Positions 30,278 to 41,227 of a stretch of 64,000 nucleotides of DNA are shown in pieces (within the stretch, counting starts at the first letter, position 1; each line of letters opens with the position of its first letter). The stretch lies in assembly GCF_029633865.1 (NCBI RefSeq), contig NC_079219.1, positions 54,511,911 through 54,575,910 of the forward strand, given 5' to 3'. This stretch comes from Lampris incognitus. Its lineage: Eukaryota > Chordata > Actinopteri > Lampriformes > Lampridae. Position numbers and translations under genes: made by a program. The notes beneath the pieces are model-generated. The model saw only the letters and a program-made list of their open reading frames with translations, made no database searches and had not been told where the DNA came from.

Positions 30278-33200
30278 CTGGAGGGGTTGAACAAAAAAAA
30301 ATTAAGATTATTGGCTGCAACATTATACCACAATTTACCATTTGTAGAATAAAATTTGACACAGTGAGCCACCAACTGGCGCTTAGCAATTGTCTGTATT
30401 TCCTCCAACATCCTACCAGAGATTGTGTAGAAGTGAGATGTTCTAGCCTCACGAATTTTCTGAAGCCATTTCCACGGGCCTAATGTGAGCACTAAAACCG
30501 ATAACTACTGGTAGTCCTCGGGTTACTAACGCTCGACATACGAACTCCCGTACTTACGAACCGATCTCCGTAAAGCCTATTATTTTAAAAAATCGAGTTA
30601 CATACAATGGTTCGTACCGACAAATGGACGGACTACTTTGTGCGACGCTCAAAACACTGCGCGTAATACGCGGTTTGTTGGCCCGAGGGAGAACAATGCC
30701 ATGCTGTCGTCGCCATTTTAAGTCAGATCGCGTAAACGTTGTTGTGTGCGTTGTGTTTTGACTTAAAATTTTCACGTGTTACCCATTTATGGATGAATGT
30801 CAAAGACATGCACAGAATTGTCGACAAACTTTCACCTGCACCTACCAGCAAACGGGTGAGAAGTTTCAAGTTGTACACATCAAGTTACATCCACAATTAT
30901 GAGGATAAGTATCCTCATCTACAAGGGGGAAGTTTGTCAACAATTCTTTGCATGTCGTTGACATTTATCCATGCCATTGTCAATAGCGCGCGTCAACAAA
31001 CAGGAAACTGGTATGACCGCTGCAGTAGAAACCAGAAGTCAGTGGACTACAGTTATGCACAGAGTGGATTATAACTACTGTCAGAGATGAACAGCTTTTC
31101 TCTCTTTGACCATCACGCCGCGTGTCGTTTATTTCCTTATATACACCACCCCAACCAACCACATGGCGCTGCGTCACCATGGCCACACCCTGAGCCCTTG
31201 AAGGGAGCACGTCAACTTCATACACACAAGCTATGATGAATTATGTCCATAAATCCACTACAACTACATTATTATATTAATGATATTTTAGGTAAAATAT
31301 TTTCTCTATACTAAGACAAACATTTGGCTAATTGACGCTAGATGTGAACTGTACGTAACTGTTCCGACTTACATACAAATTCGACTTAGGAACAGACTCC
31401 AAAACGGAAGTCGTTCGTAACCCGGGGGACTACCTGTAGTTTGTCCGCCGCAACACCAGAACACACGGCGTTTGTTCTGCCTTTCTTCTCTGACGGACCA
31501 ATCACTGCTGGTTGACGTATACTGGGTCAGTACCTGTACAGTTTGTAGGTGAGACTACGTGGTTCTGGTAAGATAGCCGTCGCCAAGGTGTGTTGGTCAA
31601 ACACAGAGGAGGCAGAACTTCCTTTTACCAGTTTATTGGCAGTTATAAGAGTGGATGAGTGCGCGTCTAGGAGAGAAGAGCTCTGATCTGAGACCTCAGT
31701 ATCCTCGAGCCTTTGATAGGGACGGCATTCATCGGGGGCTGGCTGCACTCCCCTCACTGCCTTTTGGGGGTGAGCCTAAGGTGACTGTTGCCATTATGCG
31801 GCTGTCGAGGAATGGAGTGAGGTCTGGGGAGTGGTTCTTAGCAGGACTTGTTCTCGGAGCTCTGTCTGAGGCTTAGCCGTTTTGCTCTGCTGTCTTGCTG
31901 TTTAGCCATCTCTACAATCTGCTGCATAAGGTTGGTAGATGGGCTTGATGGACCTGGGCTCTGCAACAAGGAAGCAAGCCAGTCAAGCAGCCTTGCATCC
32001 TTGTTGCAGAGCCCAGGTCCATCAAGTCCATCTACCAACCTTATGCAGCAGATTGTAGAGATGGCTAAACAGCAAAGTGAAACGGCAAGACAGCAGAGCG
32101 ATGCATGGGATTTTCGCCGCCACAGACAGGCACGTGTGTATTTCTCTGTTTTACAGCAAATGTAAGGACTTTCAAAAGTGGCCGATGGGCTGAATCGTTA
32201 TTGTATCACCTTGTTCGGCGAAATATAGTAACTTAATGGACATTTGTTTAAGCGAGAATCTTGGAGATTGTTGCTTGAACGCTCATGAGCCAGCTAATCA
32301 AACAACATTATGTAGCCTCATGCTAGTGGAAATGTTCTGAAAGTGAAAACATACCACAAACATCAATTGCATGTCAGCTGATAATGACTGTGTATTCATT
32401 ATTAACTTTATGATGTGTATCAGTGACAGGGATAGTCCAGTTACTAACATTTTGAAACAGACTGTGATGATTATTCTGTAGCATTTAGCTCCACTCACTG
32501 TCACGTATTCTACTCTTTTTAGCAGATGCTCAACACTGCCCCCGATGCTCAAAGCATTGAACTGCATTCTTTTTTCTGTTTCGCTGCAGTCAACAGCTGT
32601 GGTTCAGCTTTCTCTCTCTATAAGGTCTTTGATTCTTCACTGCTCCAACACCACACCAATAGCAACAGAGCATCTTCTATGCAGCATAAATAGATCATGC
32701 TAGATTATTAAAAATACATATTTAAAAACAAGGCAAATGATGATTAAAAGGTGTCTTTGGAAAACTGTGGAACATATGTATGTTATTGCGAGTGACTCAA
32801 AGGCAATGCATTTTCTATACCTTCCCTGAAACACAAATCTAACCTTAAAAGTGCTTTCTCTGGATTAATTTTTGTAGAGGACCACACTTGTGACTTAATA
32901 GAAAAAAAAACCCTCAACAGGCAGATTTTGATTTTTCGATTTGATTTGATTTTTTTGATTTTGATGTACTTTAATTATCCCTGTAGGGAAATTACGCTCT
33001 GCATTTAACTCATCCTAGCTGTGTAGCTAGGAGTAGTGGGCAGCCGCCGTGCAGCACCCGGGGACCAACTCCAGTTCATCTCGCCATGCCTCAGTCTGGG
33101 GCACAGACAGGACTATTAACCCTGACATGCGTGTCTTTTTGATGGTGGGAGGAAACCAGAGCACCCGGAGAAAACCCACCGCAGACACGGGGAGAACATG

Positions 33201-36200
33201 CAGACTCCACACAGAGGACGGCCTGGGATGACCCCAAGGTTGGACAACCCCGGGGTTCGAACCCAGGACCTTCTTGCTGTTAGGCAACAGCGCTAACCAC
33301 TCTGCCACCGTACAGTAATTTTGCCAGTTATTTTGCCGTGTTGTTTTGTAGACAAAGAAACAGTGGTGGGAGGCAGAACTTAGAGAAATGTTGCAAACGG
33401 CCAGTTATTATAAGATTATAGGTTAAAAATCAAGTTAGATAGAGTTTAAACGTTGCAACTCGACACTACCTGTCCTAATGTGATGACTGTGGTTCCCATG
33501 ATATTGGATTCTGAGCTGAAGAACCTCTTAACACTGGACTTCCCATCCAGCCACAGTTGTCCCAGCCCAGAAACAGCATCCCAAGTGGCACAGACAGCAT
33601 GCCAGGTGTTCGGCTTGTATTCCAGCCCTCTCACGTTCTGAAAGGTGTTTTTGATGTGTAGCTGGATCTCATCAGCGACGGTCCTCTTGAAAATCAAAAA
33701 ATCATTGGCACTGGAGGGCGTTGACAGAGAAAACAAGGCGTGGTTTCTGGCGAGGTCTGTGAAGGCCCTGGAGGTACACAAAAATTAATTACCACACATC
33801 GTGCCGTCACAATCAGCAATACCATGGGCTTCATTATGCCCTACACTTTAACATTACCTGAGACAGATGGTGACCGCACTGAAATTCTCTGTTGATGTTT
33901 CTATCTTTACTTGGGCTGTATTGGTCTCTTCTGGGAAGATGAACATTTTACCTGAAAGGTCTGAACCAACAGAACGACAGATTTAACAAAAGAATGTAAC
34001 ATGCTTGTGTGAATTGAATATGGAAAAAAAAAATCCTGCATCAGAAACAGAAGTTTGATATCAAGTAGAATTTTTTTTCCCACAAGTATTCTGTAAGGTT
34101 ATTTTAACGAGAGTACAATAATCTTTAAACATCAAATAAAATGTAGAAAATAGGGACATTTGCAAACTTGTATTTCTTTCTGAAGCCCTGAACAAATCAG
34201 ATATGTTGTAATTAAAGTCGGAGTCCATAACATTTCTCCATTATGAAGTCGTTATCCAGGTTACACCGTGCTAACTGGCGTCTTGACCATGGCTGGAGAA
34301 GCTCTTGATTCTCCATATACCGCTGTTTAATTTTGTGGTCGCTCCCTGGTTCAGTGGCAACATGTTGGAATCAACTCCAGCAGGAAGGAGGGACTGAAAT
34401 GTGATGCCGATGTGGTGACACTTCTGTTGGACAGACAGTCCATATAACTGTAGAACAATGTGGCGTTGCAGTTTGAGGAAGTTTGGACTCTCTGCATTAG
34501 CTTTGGTCCATCCATTATCCAAGCCACTTATCCCAACTGGGGTCACGGGATGCTGGAGCCTATCCGAGCAGTCATTGGGCGGCAGGCGGGGAGACACCCT
34601 GGACAGGCCACCAGTCCATCACAGGGCCGACACAAACACGCATACACACAATCACACCTAGGGACAATTTGGTACGGCTGATTCAGCTGACCTACATGTC
34701 TTTGGACTGTGGGAGGAAACTGGAGCTTTGGTCCAAGCAAGGCATTTTTAGAAGGGTGGGAACCGTTAACTGCTGAGTTGATGGCACACCAGCCACAATG
34801 GCTGCTACAACTTGTTTGTAGTCCTAGAAAATCAGAGTCAGCAGCTGTAATTCTCTCTTCCTCCTGTGACAAATAAAGTACTTGAACTTTGACAACTACA
34901 TTGGAACAATGTTCTGTTGTAATATTGATTGATTGTCCAGCAGAATCGCATCGTCATCACATTTCAAGTGGATAAACTAATGCAAAATCTCAGTGATTGC
35001 GTGTCTTGATGCATGCTCAATAATCCAGGTAAGAAAATCAAAGAAGGCTGAATCAGTTCATCTGGACACAACGTTTATTGACAGATACGTGTCATCACTC
35101 AGCTAAGTGACCTCTTCAGTGTGAACTGACTGCAGGTATCCTCACCCTTATAAACTATACAGTACAATACAGTGCCCAAAGACTGAAACCAACGACCAGT
35201 TTCATATGCAAATATGGTCAGTTGCTTATATATATATATATAATATCTCAGTTACTTTCAAACCCCAAAACACGCCGCGCCAGAAGTTGGTCCACCCCAA
35301 GGATCGGGTCCCCCGGCACAAACAGCAATATAGTGTACGCTGTTCAGTGCCAGGAGGATTGCCGTGACTTGTACATTGGGGAAACTAAACAGACGCTGAT
35401 AGGGAGGAATGCTGGTTTGAACAGGGGAATCAAAGAGGCCATCTATGTTAAGAGGGAATAACCATCCCTGAACGGGGGGGGGGGGGGGGGGTAAGCGTAC
35501 ATCTGTCGCTGTGTTACAATGCTGTGATTGCAGCTATTCCCCAACCCTCTGTGACTAGTACACATGGCCATCGAAACTCTAGTTAATGAGCACACCCATA
35601 TTTGCATATGAAACTGGTCATTGGTTTCGGTCGTTAGGCAACTGTATTGTACTGTGTTGTTTATACGGGTGGGGACACCTGCAGTCAGTTGCGATGAAGA
35701 GGTCACTTAGCTGAGTGATGAAACGTATCTGTCAATAAACGTTGTGTCCAGATGAACTGATTCAGCCTTCTTTGATTTTCTTACCTGGATTACTGAGCAT
35801 GCATCAAGACACACAACCTAATGTCAATAAATACAAACCGTCCCGTAAGGTGCCTTATTTCTAGATCTGTTACCGCATCGTCTACTCTTGGTCTCTATTC
35901 TGCCTGTCTGCCCCCGGAACAGGAACCCTCCTCTGGAACCGTTTCCGAGGCTTCTCCCGTTGTATTTTTTCCTGAAGAAACTTTTCCTTTGGGGAAAAAA
36001 GTTTTCTTTACCCAACTTGAGGGTTAAAGGAGAGAGGGCATTACCTGTTTCTCTCTGTAACTGTGATTTGGGGCATTAATCTTGAAATGAATTGGTTTGA
36101 CTCTAATAGAAGAACCATTCCTGGACGATCCCCCTTGTGGCTTGGGGCATTTTGTGCCAAAACAAAAAAAAATTTGTATGGAACCTGACATCTGCTATTA

Positions 36201-39200
36201 TGCGCCGTTCAAATGCATTTCTATGTAAATCATTTTTCTTGCCAAATGTTCCTCAAATACACAATCCGTAGCTAAAAAAGTCCATTTTTATGCCCGACTC
36301 CTCCATTTTAGCTTCACTGAGTAAAGAGGATTTAACAAGTTAAATCAAGCTGGGCTCATTTCATCAGCTTGTGCCCAGACGCACCTGATCATCCTATTTC
36401 TAGGAAGGTTTAGGTGTCTAAAAATGAGACATTTTTACACAAGAAGTAATTTTTTTTAAGAATATCCTTATCACAGAGGACTGGCTTTGTAAGTTCAAAC
36501 ACATGCGTAATAGCAAAAAACAACTCCCAATTCTTCGGTAGCCTCCTCGCTTGTTATTCCGGCTTCCGGAAAACACGGCAGCGGCTAGTCAGTCGCTGCT
36601 GACGTTAGCTCTTGGTAGCCTTTCTAAAAATGGAGGCATCATTGAAGGCAAGCGTATGGGCCCATTTTGGATTTTACCATCTCCCGGGGAGGAAGGAGCT
36701 CGACGTGACTCATTCAGTACACAAGATTTGCAAAAGGAAAGTTGGAAGTGTTTTGGGAACACTGCAAATGTTGGGTCTCACACCATCCCCCAGCACCCAG
36801 ACACCATCACCCAGCATCCAGACACCATCGCCCAGCATCCAGACACCATCGCCCAGCATCCAGACACCATCGCCCAGCATCCAGACACCATCCCCGAGAG
36901 TTGAAAGAAGTGGAACAACGACCTCCTGCAACATTAACACACAACCAATACACACTGCACCGCCTTACCAAACTCCCAGCCAGTTCTGAATGGGCAAAAT
37001 AAATAAACTAGCTCCACCTGCGCCCCTACAGCATAGTCGACAATGAAGGCTTTAGATTTATGATCCAGAGACAGTTGAGCCAAAGTACGACATACCATCA
37101 CGTCGGCTTTTTACTGAGAAAGGTTAGGTTTGCCTTTGTGCGTTCACATTATTGCAATCGGGTTGATATAACCTTTTCAAACATAAAAACTACATAATCT
37201 TATACACACTGTAGTCTGCTTCCGTGCTGTAATTTGCCACACCGCCTTTCTTAGCGCGCAGCGGACTGGAGTAGATCCAGAAATTGGCACCCCCCCTATG
37301 TGCCAAATCTAGAATGGATTTTGAATCGGGAATCCTTCTGAATCGAAAATCGAGTTTGAATCGAATCGCAACCCCCAAGAATCGAAATCGAATCGTGAGA
37401 TTCCGAGAGATCCCCACCCCTGATGTACGCAGACGAATTCATACACGTTTCAGCTGTATCAATACTGGTTGGCTTCCTCATGAGATTACCAGAATGATTT
37501 CTTTATAAGCTTAAATTATGAATAAAAAAAAATGGGGATAGAGAGAATTACATCATAGCATTGCAATGTATAATTGTAATTGTATAATATATACTATTAT
37601 ATAAATTAAATTACAATATGTTATGCATAGTACAGATTTAGAAATGAACATATACATAAAATGGACGTGTGTATATATGTGCATGTAGGTGCACACACAC
37701 ACACACAACTGCATATTTAGTATTCACACTACTGCTTTACAGTTCTTTAATTATTTATTTTTCTTCCGCCCATTTCCTGACACTTTGTAGCTCCTTCATA
37801 CTTTTAGCTACTGAAACCATTCAACGATCAAAATGTTCAACTCATTAAGGACATTATTGCTCCCCTTTCAGATTTTTCATACCTTTTGAACTTTTTTGAA
37901 ATATTCCAACTTTTTTCAGCCATTTTTTGAATGGGAGTCAGTGGGGGACTTTTGCAACCTTTCCACCTCTTTTACTCCTTCATACTTTTAGCCACTGAAA
38001 CCATTCAGGTATCAAAATGTTCACCTCCTTAAGCCCATTAAGGCTCACATTTCGTTTTTTTTTTTTAAATCTTTTATACTTTTAGACATATTAAGTTTTT
38101 TCTACTTTTTCAAAACAATGGAAGTCTATGGGGAAAGGTTGAAACCCTCGTCACCTTTGAACTGTATCTCCTCCTTCATGTTTTGAGCTAGAAACCCCAT
38201 TTAAAGCTTAAACAGTTCAGGACATTCCGCTCTTTCAGAATCCTATTCAGATTTTAAAAATATTTTATAGTTTTTGAACAATTCAGCTCTAAAGTTTAGC
38301 AATTGTGCCATACATTTTGCCTGTTAGAATGTTCAGTCCTATTGTGACATCACATATCAAGTTTGTCGGTAGGCTACAGTCACAATTTTTCTAGCGTAAC
38401 GAGACCATCCCTCCCTCTGTCCGGAATGATTTCCAGAACTTGTCAATTTACAATATTCATCTACAGTTCTATTTTGGAAATTCATTTCCCTATGATTATA
38501 CTTTTTTAATTTCACAAAATTCAACTTTTTACCTCGTACAAAGTGATGTAATATGTTGTTTTGTTTTGTAAATTTGCAGTGGAAATAGTAGGCTATTTAA
38601 CATGAGATACTATATGTGGGACCATGTTTGAAGGGGACGTTGACGTCACGTGACAAATAAAGGCCATTTCTTCTGATGTACTGTAGCTCTGTTTTCTTCC
38701 TTTAGAAGAACAATGTTCAGGTCAGGTTTTGCAGTTCAATGACCTATAGGCCTACTTGGGGACTCTTTTGCCAGCGGGGGGTCACATATTTCAGACTATT
38801 CAACCCTTTTCCATACATAAACCACTGCTGCAAATGCTTGCAAGTTTTGTTACAGCCTTGTTGTGTGTGTTTGTAACGGGACTGGGAGCACTTTGAAATC
38901 TTTGCACCACTTCCACTTTTTCATACTTTAAAACCACAGAAACCATTCAGCAATCAAACTATTCATGTATTTAGCACATTACGGCAAATCTTTCAGTTTT
39001 TTATACCTTTAAAACTTTTAAAATATTCCGCCGTTTCACGTTTCAGTTTCACGGGTATTTCAGGTAGGCTAGCGACTTTCTGACTTTTCCCATTTATCCA
39101 TTTTCAGCAGTGCTTTCGCCATTTCTTTCAGCAGCTCAGCATTCACACGCTTTTTCTGTGGAAGGGCATTTTTCTAGTTACTTTTATTTCCAATCAGATT

Positions 39201-39447
39201 ACTTATTTTATTCATTTGAAACCCCGTTCAGTCAAATATCCCCATGTCGCACAGTGAATTCAAGCAACCTCTGTTCAGATGTGACACGATTTTGTGTGAC
39301 TTAAAGTGTGTTGAGCTTTCAGAAGAATCCGGTGGGTGTGATTTGTAGATCCCCGGGTTCATACGCGGACCCCGCGGAGGTAAGCGACCTACCTTGAGGC
39401 GTCGCCGCACACACCGTCAGCATCACCAGGAATACAAGGATCTTCAT
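30059..39447 (-). CDS. crp: Short pentraxin (C-reactive protein / serum amyloid P type), complete, 4 coding exons
   Basis: Secreted calcium-dependent lectin of the innate immune system; family members form pentameric rings that bind phosphocholine or microbial surfaces. Joining 39447-39393, 33960-33858, 33767-33470 and 30277-30059 gives 224 residues plus a stop, with GT..AG at every junction and phases 1, 2 and 0. Residues 1-15 are a hydrophobic signal peptide. The segment DLSGKMFIFP (19-28) opens the mature domain. C51 and C112 match the conserved pentraxin disulfide. The calcium site shows E153, Q154, D155, D162 and Q165. The segment NLWNYVLSP and the ending NWRALEFE are typical of the fold. 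Odd points: the loop read SANDFLIF has Ala where human CRP has Asp60, and the usual HxCxSW signature is degenerate (HAVCATW). N44 lies in an NFS sequon. The length matches the family. Naming as crp rather than apcs is by general resemblance only. Confidence 0.9.
30508..31436. mobile_element. pogo/Tigger-like DNA transposon relic in the last pentraxin intron
   Basis: Inverted ends CTGGTAGTCCTCGGGTTACT and, on the other strand, CAGGTAGTCCCCCGGGTTAC, each flanked by TA (30506-30507 and 31437-31438). A TA target site with CAGGTAGTCC-type ends suits the Tc1/mariner superfamily. About 930 bp; no transposase motif legible. Confidence 0.65.
31885..32098. repeat. Long near-perfect hairpin (inverted repeat) in the last pentraxin intron
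   Basis: The left arm 31885-31972 pairs with 31998-32098. TTTAGCCATCTCTACAATCT and GACCTGGGCTCTGCAACAAG return inverted, with a few mismatches and a 12-nt indel near the base. GCAAG/CTTGC extends the stem, leaving a 13-nt loop. The right arm read on the plus strand gives NLMQQIVEMAKQQSETARQQ, a helix-like retroelement-style peptide. Confidence 0.9.
32952..33315 (-). mobile_element. SINE-A2, near full length, in the last pentraxin intron
   Basis: The tail TTATCCCTGTAGGGAAATTA lies at the left and the tRNA-like head (GTTCGAACCCCGGGGTTGTC on the minus strand) at the right. Same head as SINE-A but a different 3' half, as in the copy at 50858-51222. Confidence 0.8.
33470..33767 (-). CDS. crp: Pentraxin exon 3
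   Basis: 298 nt after the acceptor CCTCCAG; donor GTAGTG. Encodes residues 54-152: FTDLARNHALFSLSTP, then SANDFLIFK, then NTWHAVCATWD with the second disulfide cysteine, then LGQLWLDGK, ending VITLGQ. Phase 0 at its end. Confidence 0.9.
33858..33960 (-). CDS. crp: Pentraxin exon 2
   Basis: 103 nt after the acceptor GTTGGTTCAG; donor GTAATG. Encodes residues 19 to 53, starting DLSGKMFIFP and ending AVTICLR. Contains the first disulfide cysteine and the NFS sequon. Confidence 0.88.
33961..34498. other. Pentraxin intron 1, proximal part
   Basis: A/T-rich with poly-A/poly-T runs; nothing recognisable. Confidence 0.4.
34511..34723 (-). mobile_element. SINE-A, 5'-truncated, 12-bp TSD, in pentraxin intron 1
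   Basis: Inverted tail CATTATCCAAGCCACTTATC through TGTCTTTGGACTGTGGGAGG. AGCTTTGGTCCA flanks it at 34499-34510 and 34724-34735. Confidence 0.85.
35001..35814 (+). mobile_element. Penelope-like element (Neptune type): GIY-YIG endonuclease remnant between inverted terminal repeats
   Basis: Terminal repeats of about 215 bp at 35001-35216 and 35595-35814 are inverted to each other; both hold CAGTTCATCTGGACACAACG and TCACTCAGCTAAGTGACCTC. Between them, plus-strand coding reads NSNIVYAVQCQEDCRDLYIG, ETKQTLIGR, then NRGIKEAIYVKRE and, in another frame, VHLSLCYNAVIAAIPQP. VYA..LYIGET is the GIY-YIG core of Penelope-like elements. The middle of the nuclease is deleted and the RT is absent. Runs of 18 G and (TA)n interrupt it. 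Confidence 0.82.
35815..36539. other. Pentraxin intron 1, unassigned
   Basis: Short frames near 35890-36030 are not recognised. T-rich stretches; no repeat family assigned. Confidence 0.35.
36540..37422 (+). mobile_element. hAT element relic (BED-finger transposase type) in pentraxin intron 1
   Basis: MEASLKASVWAHFGFYHLPG, then ELDVTHSVHKICKRKV and, in a shifted frame, GNTANVGSH form a BED-type zinc finger as in ZBED1-like transposases. Further right, RPYSIVDNEGFRFMI and EPKYDIPS (shifted) are later transposase blocks. The right end GATCCCCACCCCTG is a hAT terminus preceded by repeated GAATCG motifs. The left terminus was not found; most of the transposase is deleted. Confidence 0.65.
36791..36895 (+). 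repeat. Five 21-bp tandem units in the hAT coding relic
   Basis: CAGCATCCAGACACCATCGCC repeats five times with exact 21-bp spacing, encoding the 7-residue unit PSPSIQT in the relic's frame. Confidence 0.95.
37785..38340. repeat. Degenerate tandem repeat, period about 185-195 bp, in pentraxin intron 1
   Basis: CTCCTTCATACTTTTAGCTA recurs at 37791, 37975 and 38171, each followed by a GAAACC..TTCA block, a TCAAAATGTTCA block and a TATGGGG/GTGGGGG block. A fourth, isolated unit starts near 38914. Confidence 0.75.
38341..39392. other. Pentraxin intron 1, distal part
   Basis: T-rich DNA with one further unit of the tandem repeat (38910-39060). No coding signal apart from exon 1 beyond its right edge. 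Confidence 0.4.
39393..39447 (-). CDS. crp: Pentraxin exon 1: start codon and signal peptide
   Basis: Reads MKILVFLVMLTVCAATPQ plus one base, then a GTAGGT donor. It is the only ATG followed by a hydrophobic leader, and its phase (1) fits exon 2. It is followed by a 5.4-kb intron. Confidence 0.85.
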
Positions 39448-39734
39448 CTAGTGCGAAGAAGACCGGCGTTAAACGGTTTTACATGCTGTAGTACAAAATG
39501 AGAACGCCTAACAGTAAACGCTAGTAGCGAGACAGTACATTTTCTGCCCTTGTCTGCTGCCATGTAGTTGGTGAAAGTTAAAAAAAAATGGCTGAAATAA
39601 GAAACAATAGCCCGTACTGTCTGGCAAGTTCCCTTTTTTTTTTTATACATCTGGCAGGGCATCGTGTTTTCCTCTTACCGTGTTGTCTGCGTCCGTGCGG
39701 GTACCGTGTGAGGCGGCGAACGGGGGGGAATCGG

Positions 39735-39744
39735 CTTATTTAAC
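39735..39744 (-). promoter_or_regulatory. Possible TATA-like element upstream of pentraxin
   Basis: The minus strand reads GTTAAATAAG about 290 bp upstream of the pentraxin ATG. It is the only A/T-rich TATA-like block in an otherwise G/C-rich stretch (39660-39760). A transcript starting about 30 bp downstream would have a 5' leader of roughly 260 nt. No further support is visible. Confidence 0.25.
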
Positions 39745-39898
39745 CTCCTGCTTCCTCATTCTGGTGGCTGTTTCCGCCCTTTATCCTCACATCGGCAATT
39801 CCAGTATTGCACAAGTTTTTGTGTCACTGACGCGACAAGATTCAGGCTGAAAGCCCCTGTTCTTCATAAGCCTCCCCCCTCTTGGCGGGTAGTAGAAC

Positions 39899-40224
39899 GC
39901 GGTGGTTAGCACGGTGGCCTCGCAGCAAGAAGGGCCTGGGTTCGAACACCCGGGGTTGTCCAACCGTAGGGGTCGTCCTCTGTTTGGCGTTTGCATGTTC
40001 TCCCCGTGTCTGCGTGGGTTTCCTCCGGTTTCCTCCCACAGTCCAAAGATGTGCAGGTCAGGTGGATCGGCCGTACTAAATGGTCTCTGGGTGTGTGTGT
40101 GTGATGGCCTGGTGGCCTGTCCAGGGTGTCTCCCGGCCTGCCGCCCAATGAGTCCTGGGATAGGCTCCAGCATCCCCGAGAGCAGCATAAGCAGCTTGGA
40201 TAATGGATGGATGGATGGATGGAT
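39899..40224 (+). mobile_element. SINE-A with perfect 12-bp TSD, 450 bp upstream of pentraxin
   Basis: The head lacks its first bases (GCGGTGGTTAGC onward). B box GGGTTCGAACACCC carries a one-base insertion. Short internal (TG)n; tail TAATGGATGGATGG. GGGTAGTAGAAC at 39887-39898 and 40225-40236. Confidence 0.9.
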
Positions 40225-40236
40225 GGGTAGTAGAAC

Positions 40237-40940
40237 ATAGACGATCCAGCCAAATGAAGTGAATAGAACAAGGCATCTGTATACAGAGACACAAACACGA
40301 GTGTCGGTTAGGTCTATAATGACGAAGCCTGACCACTCCCCGATGTATTTCAACATGTCTGCCTCCAAGTTCTCTGAATTTACTGTGATGACCTTCCGTC
40401 TTTGGAAATCATCCTGGCTTTTTTGTTTCGTCACTTTCCCCCCCCCCCTCGTTAAGCCAAACAAGGGTGGAAATTTTCTGAAATTCTGACGTGCGGTAAA
40501 GGAACTTGGGATCGAAAGCACAAAGCAGCGTGTAAAAGACAAAACACCAAACCAGTCATTTACATAATAGCATTTATCAAGGCTGTCATTGTGTCGCGCA
40601 TTTGCCTTTCGTTGATTGTGGTTTTGTGAGGGAGCTGAATATGTCTGACTGACAGAGAACATCACACAGGGCCCCCGTCTCTGCCTAACATCCAATTATA
40701 GTGTCTTTTCCCCCATGGTTCTGCCGGGATGGAAGCATCTGCAGTCACCTCAGCCTCCTCTGATGCCCGTGCAGCCCGAGGGCAGATTTGATCCCCACCA
40801 AACAGTCGTTGCCATCCTCCCTTAGGGGGGGGGGACACCTTTCTGTCCATATGTACCACACAGATCTTCATAGACTACTGAGTCCAGTGTCCGCTGTTGT
40901 CAAGGGTGTGCAGCGTGATCACGGGTCAACACTGTGAATG
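40237..40940. other. Unassigned stretch
   Basis: No coding signature or named repeat. Confidence 0.35.
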
Positions 40941-40943
40941 CTA

Positions 40944-41227
40944 GGTCATCCGGGTAGCGTAGCGGTCTATTCCGCTGCCTACCAACACGGGGATCGCCGG
41001 TTCGAATCCCCCGTGTTACCTCCGGCTTCGTCGGGCATCCCTACAGACGCAATTGGCCGTGTCTGCGGCTGGGAAGCCGGATGTGGGTATGTGTCCTGGT
41101 CGCTGCACTAGCGCCTCTTCTGGTTGGTCGGGACGCCTGTTCGGGGGCGGGGGGGAATAGCGTGATCCTCCCACGTGTTACGTCCCCCTAGTGAAACTCG
41201 TCACTGTCAGGTGAAAAGAAGCGGCTG
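40944..41227 (+). mobile_element. SINE-B, 5' part of a split copy
   Basis: Head with A box TAGCGTAGCGG and B box GGTTCGAATCCC; body to GGTGAAAAGAAGCGGCTG, where the copy is cut. It resumes at 41649 with GCGACTCCACATGTATCGG. Confidence 0.85.

Noticed and set aside
39787-40695. 302-codon minus-strand frame upstream of pentraxin
   Set aside because: Its middle is the SINE-A copy at 39899-40224, with (GGAT)n read as Ile-His-Pro-Ser repeats. No recognisable domain in the flanks.
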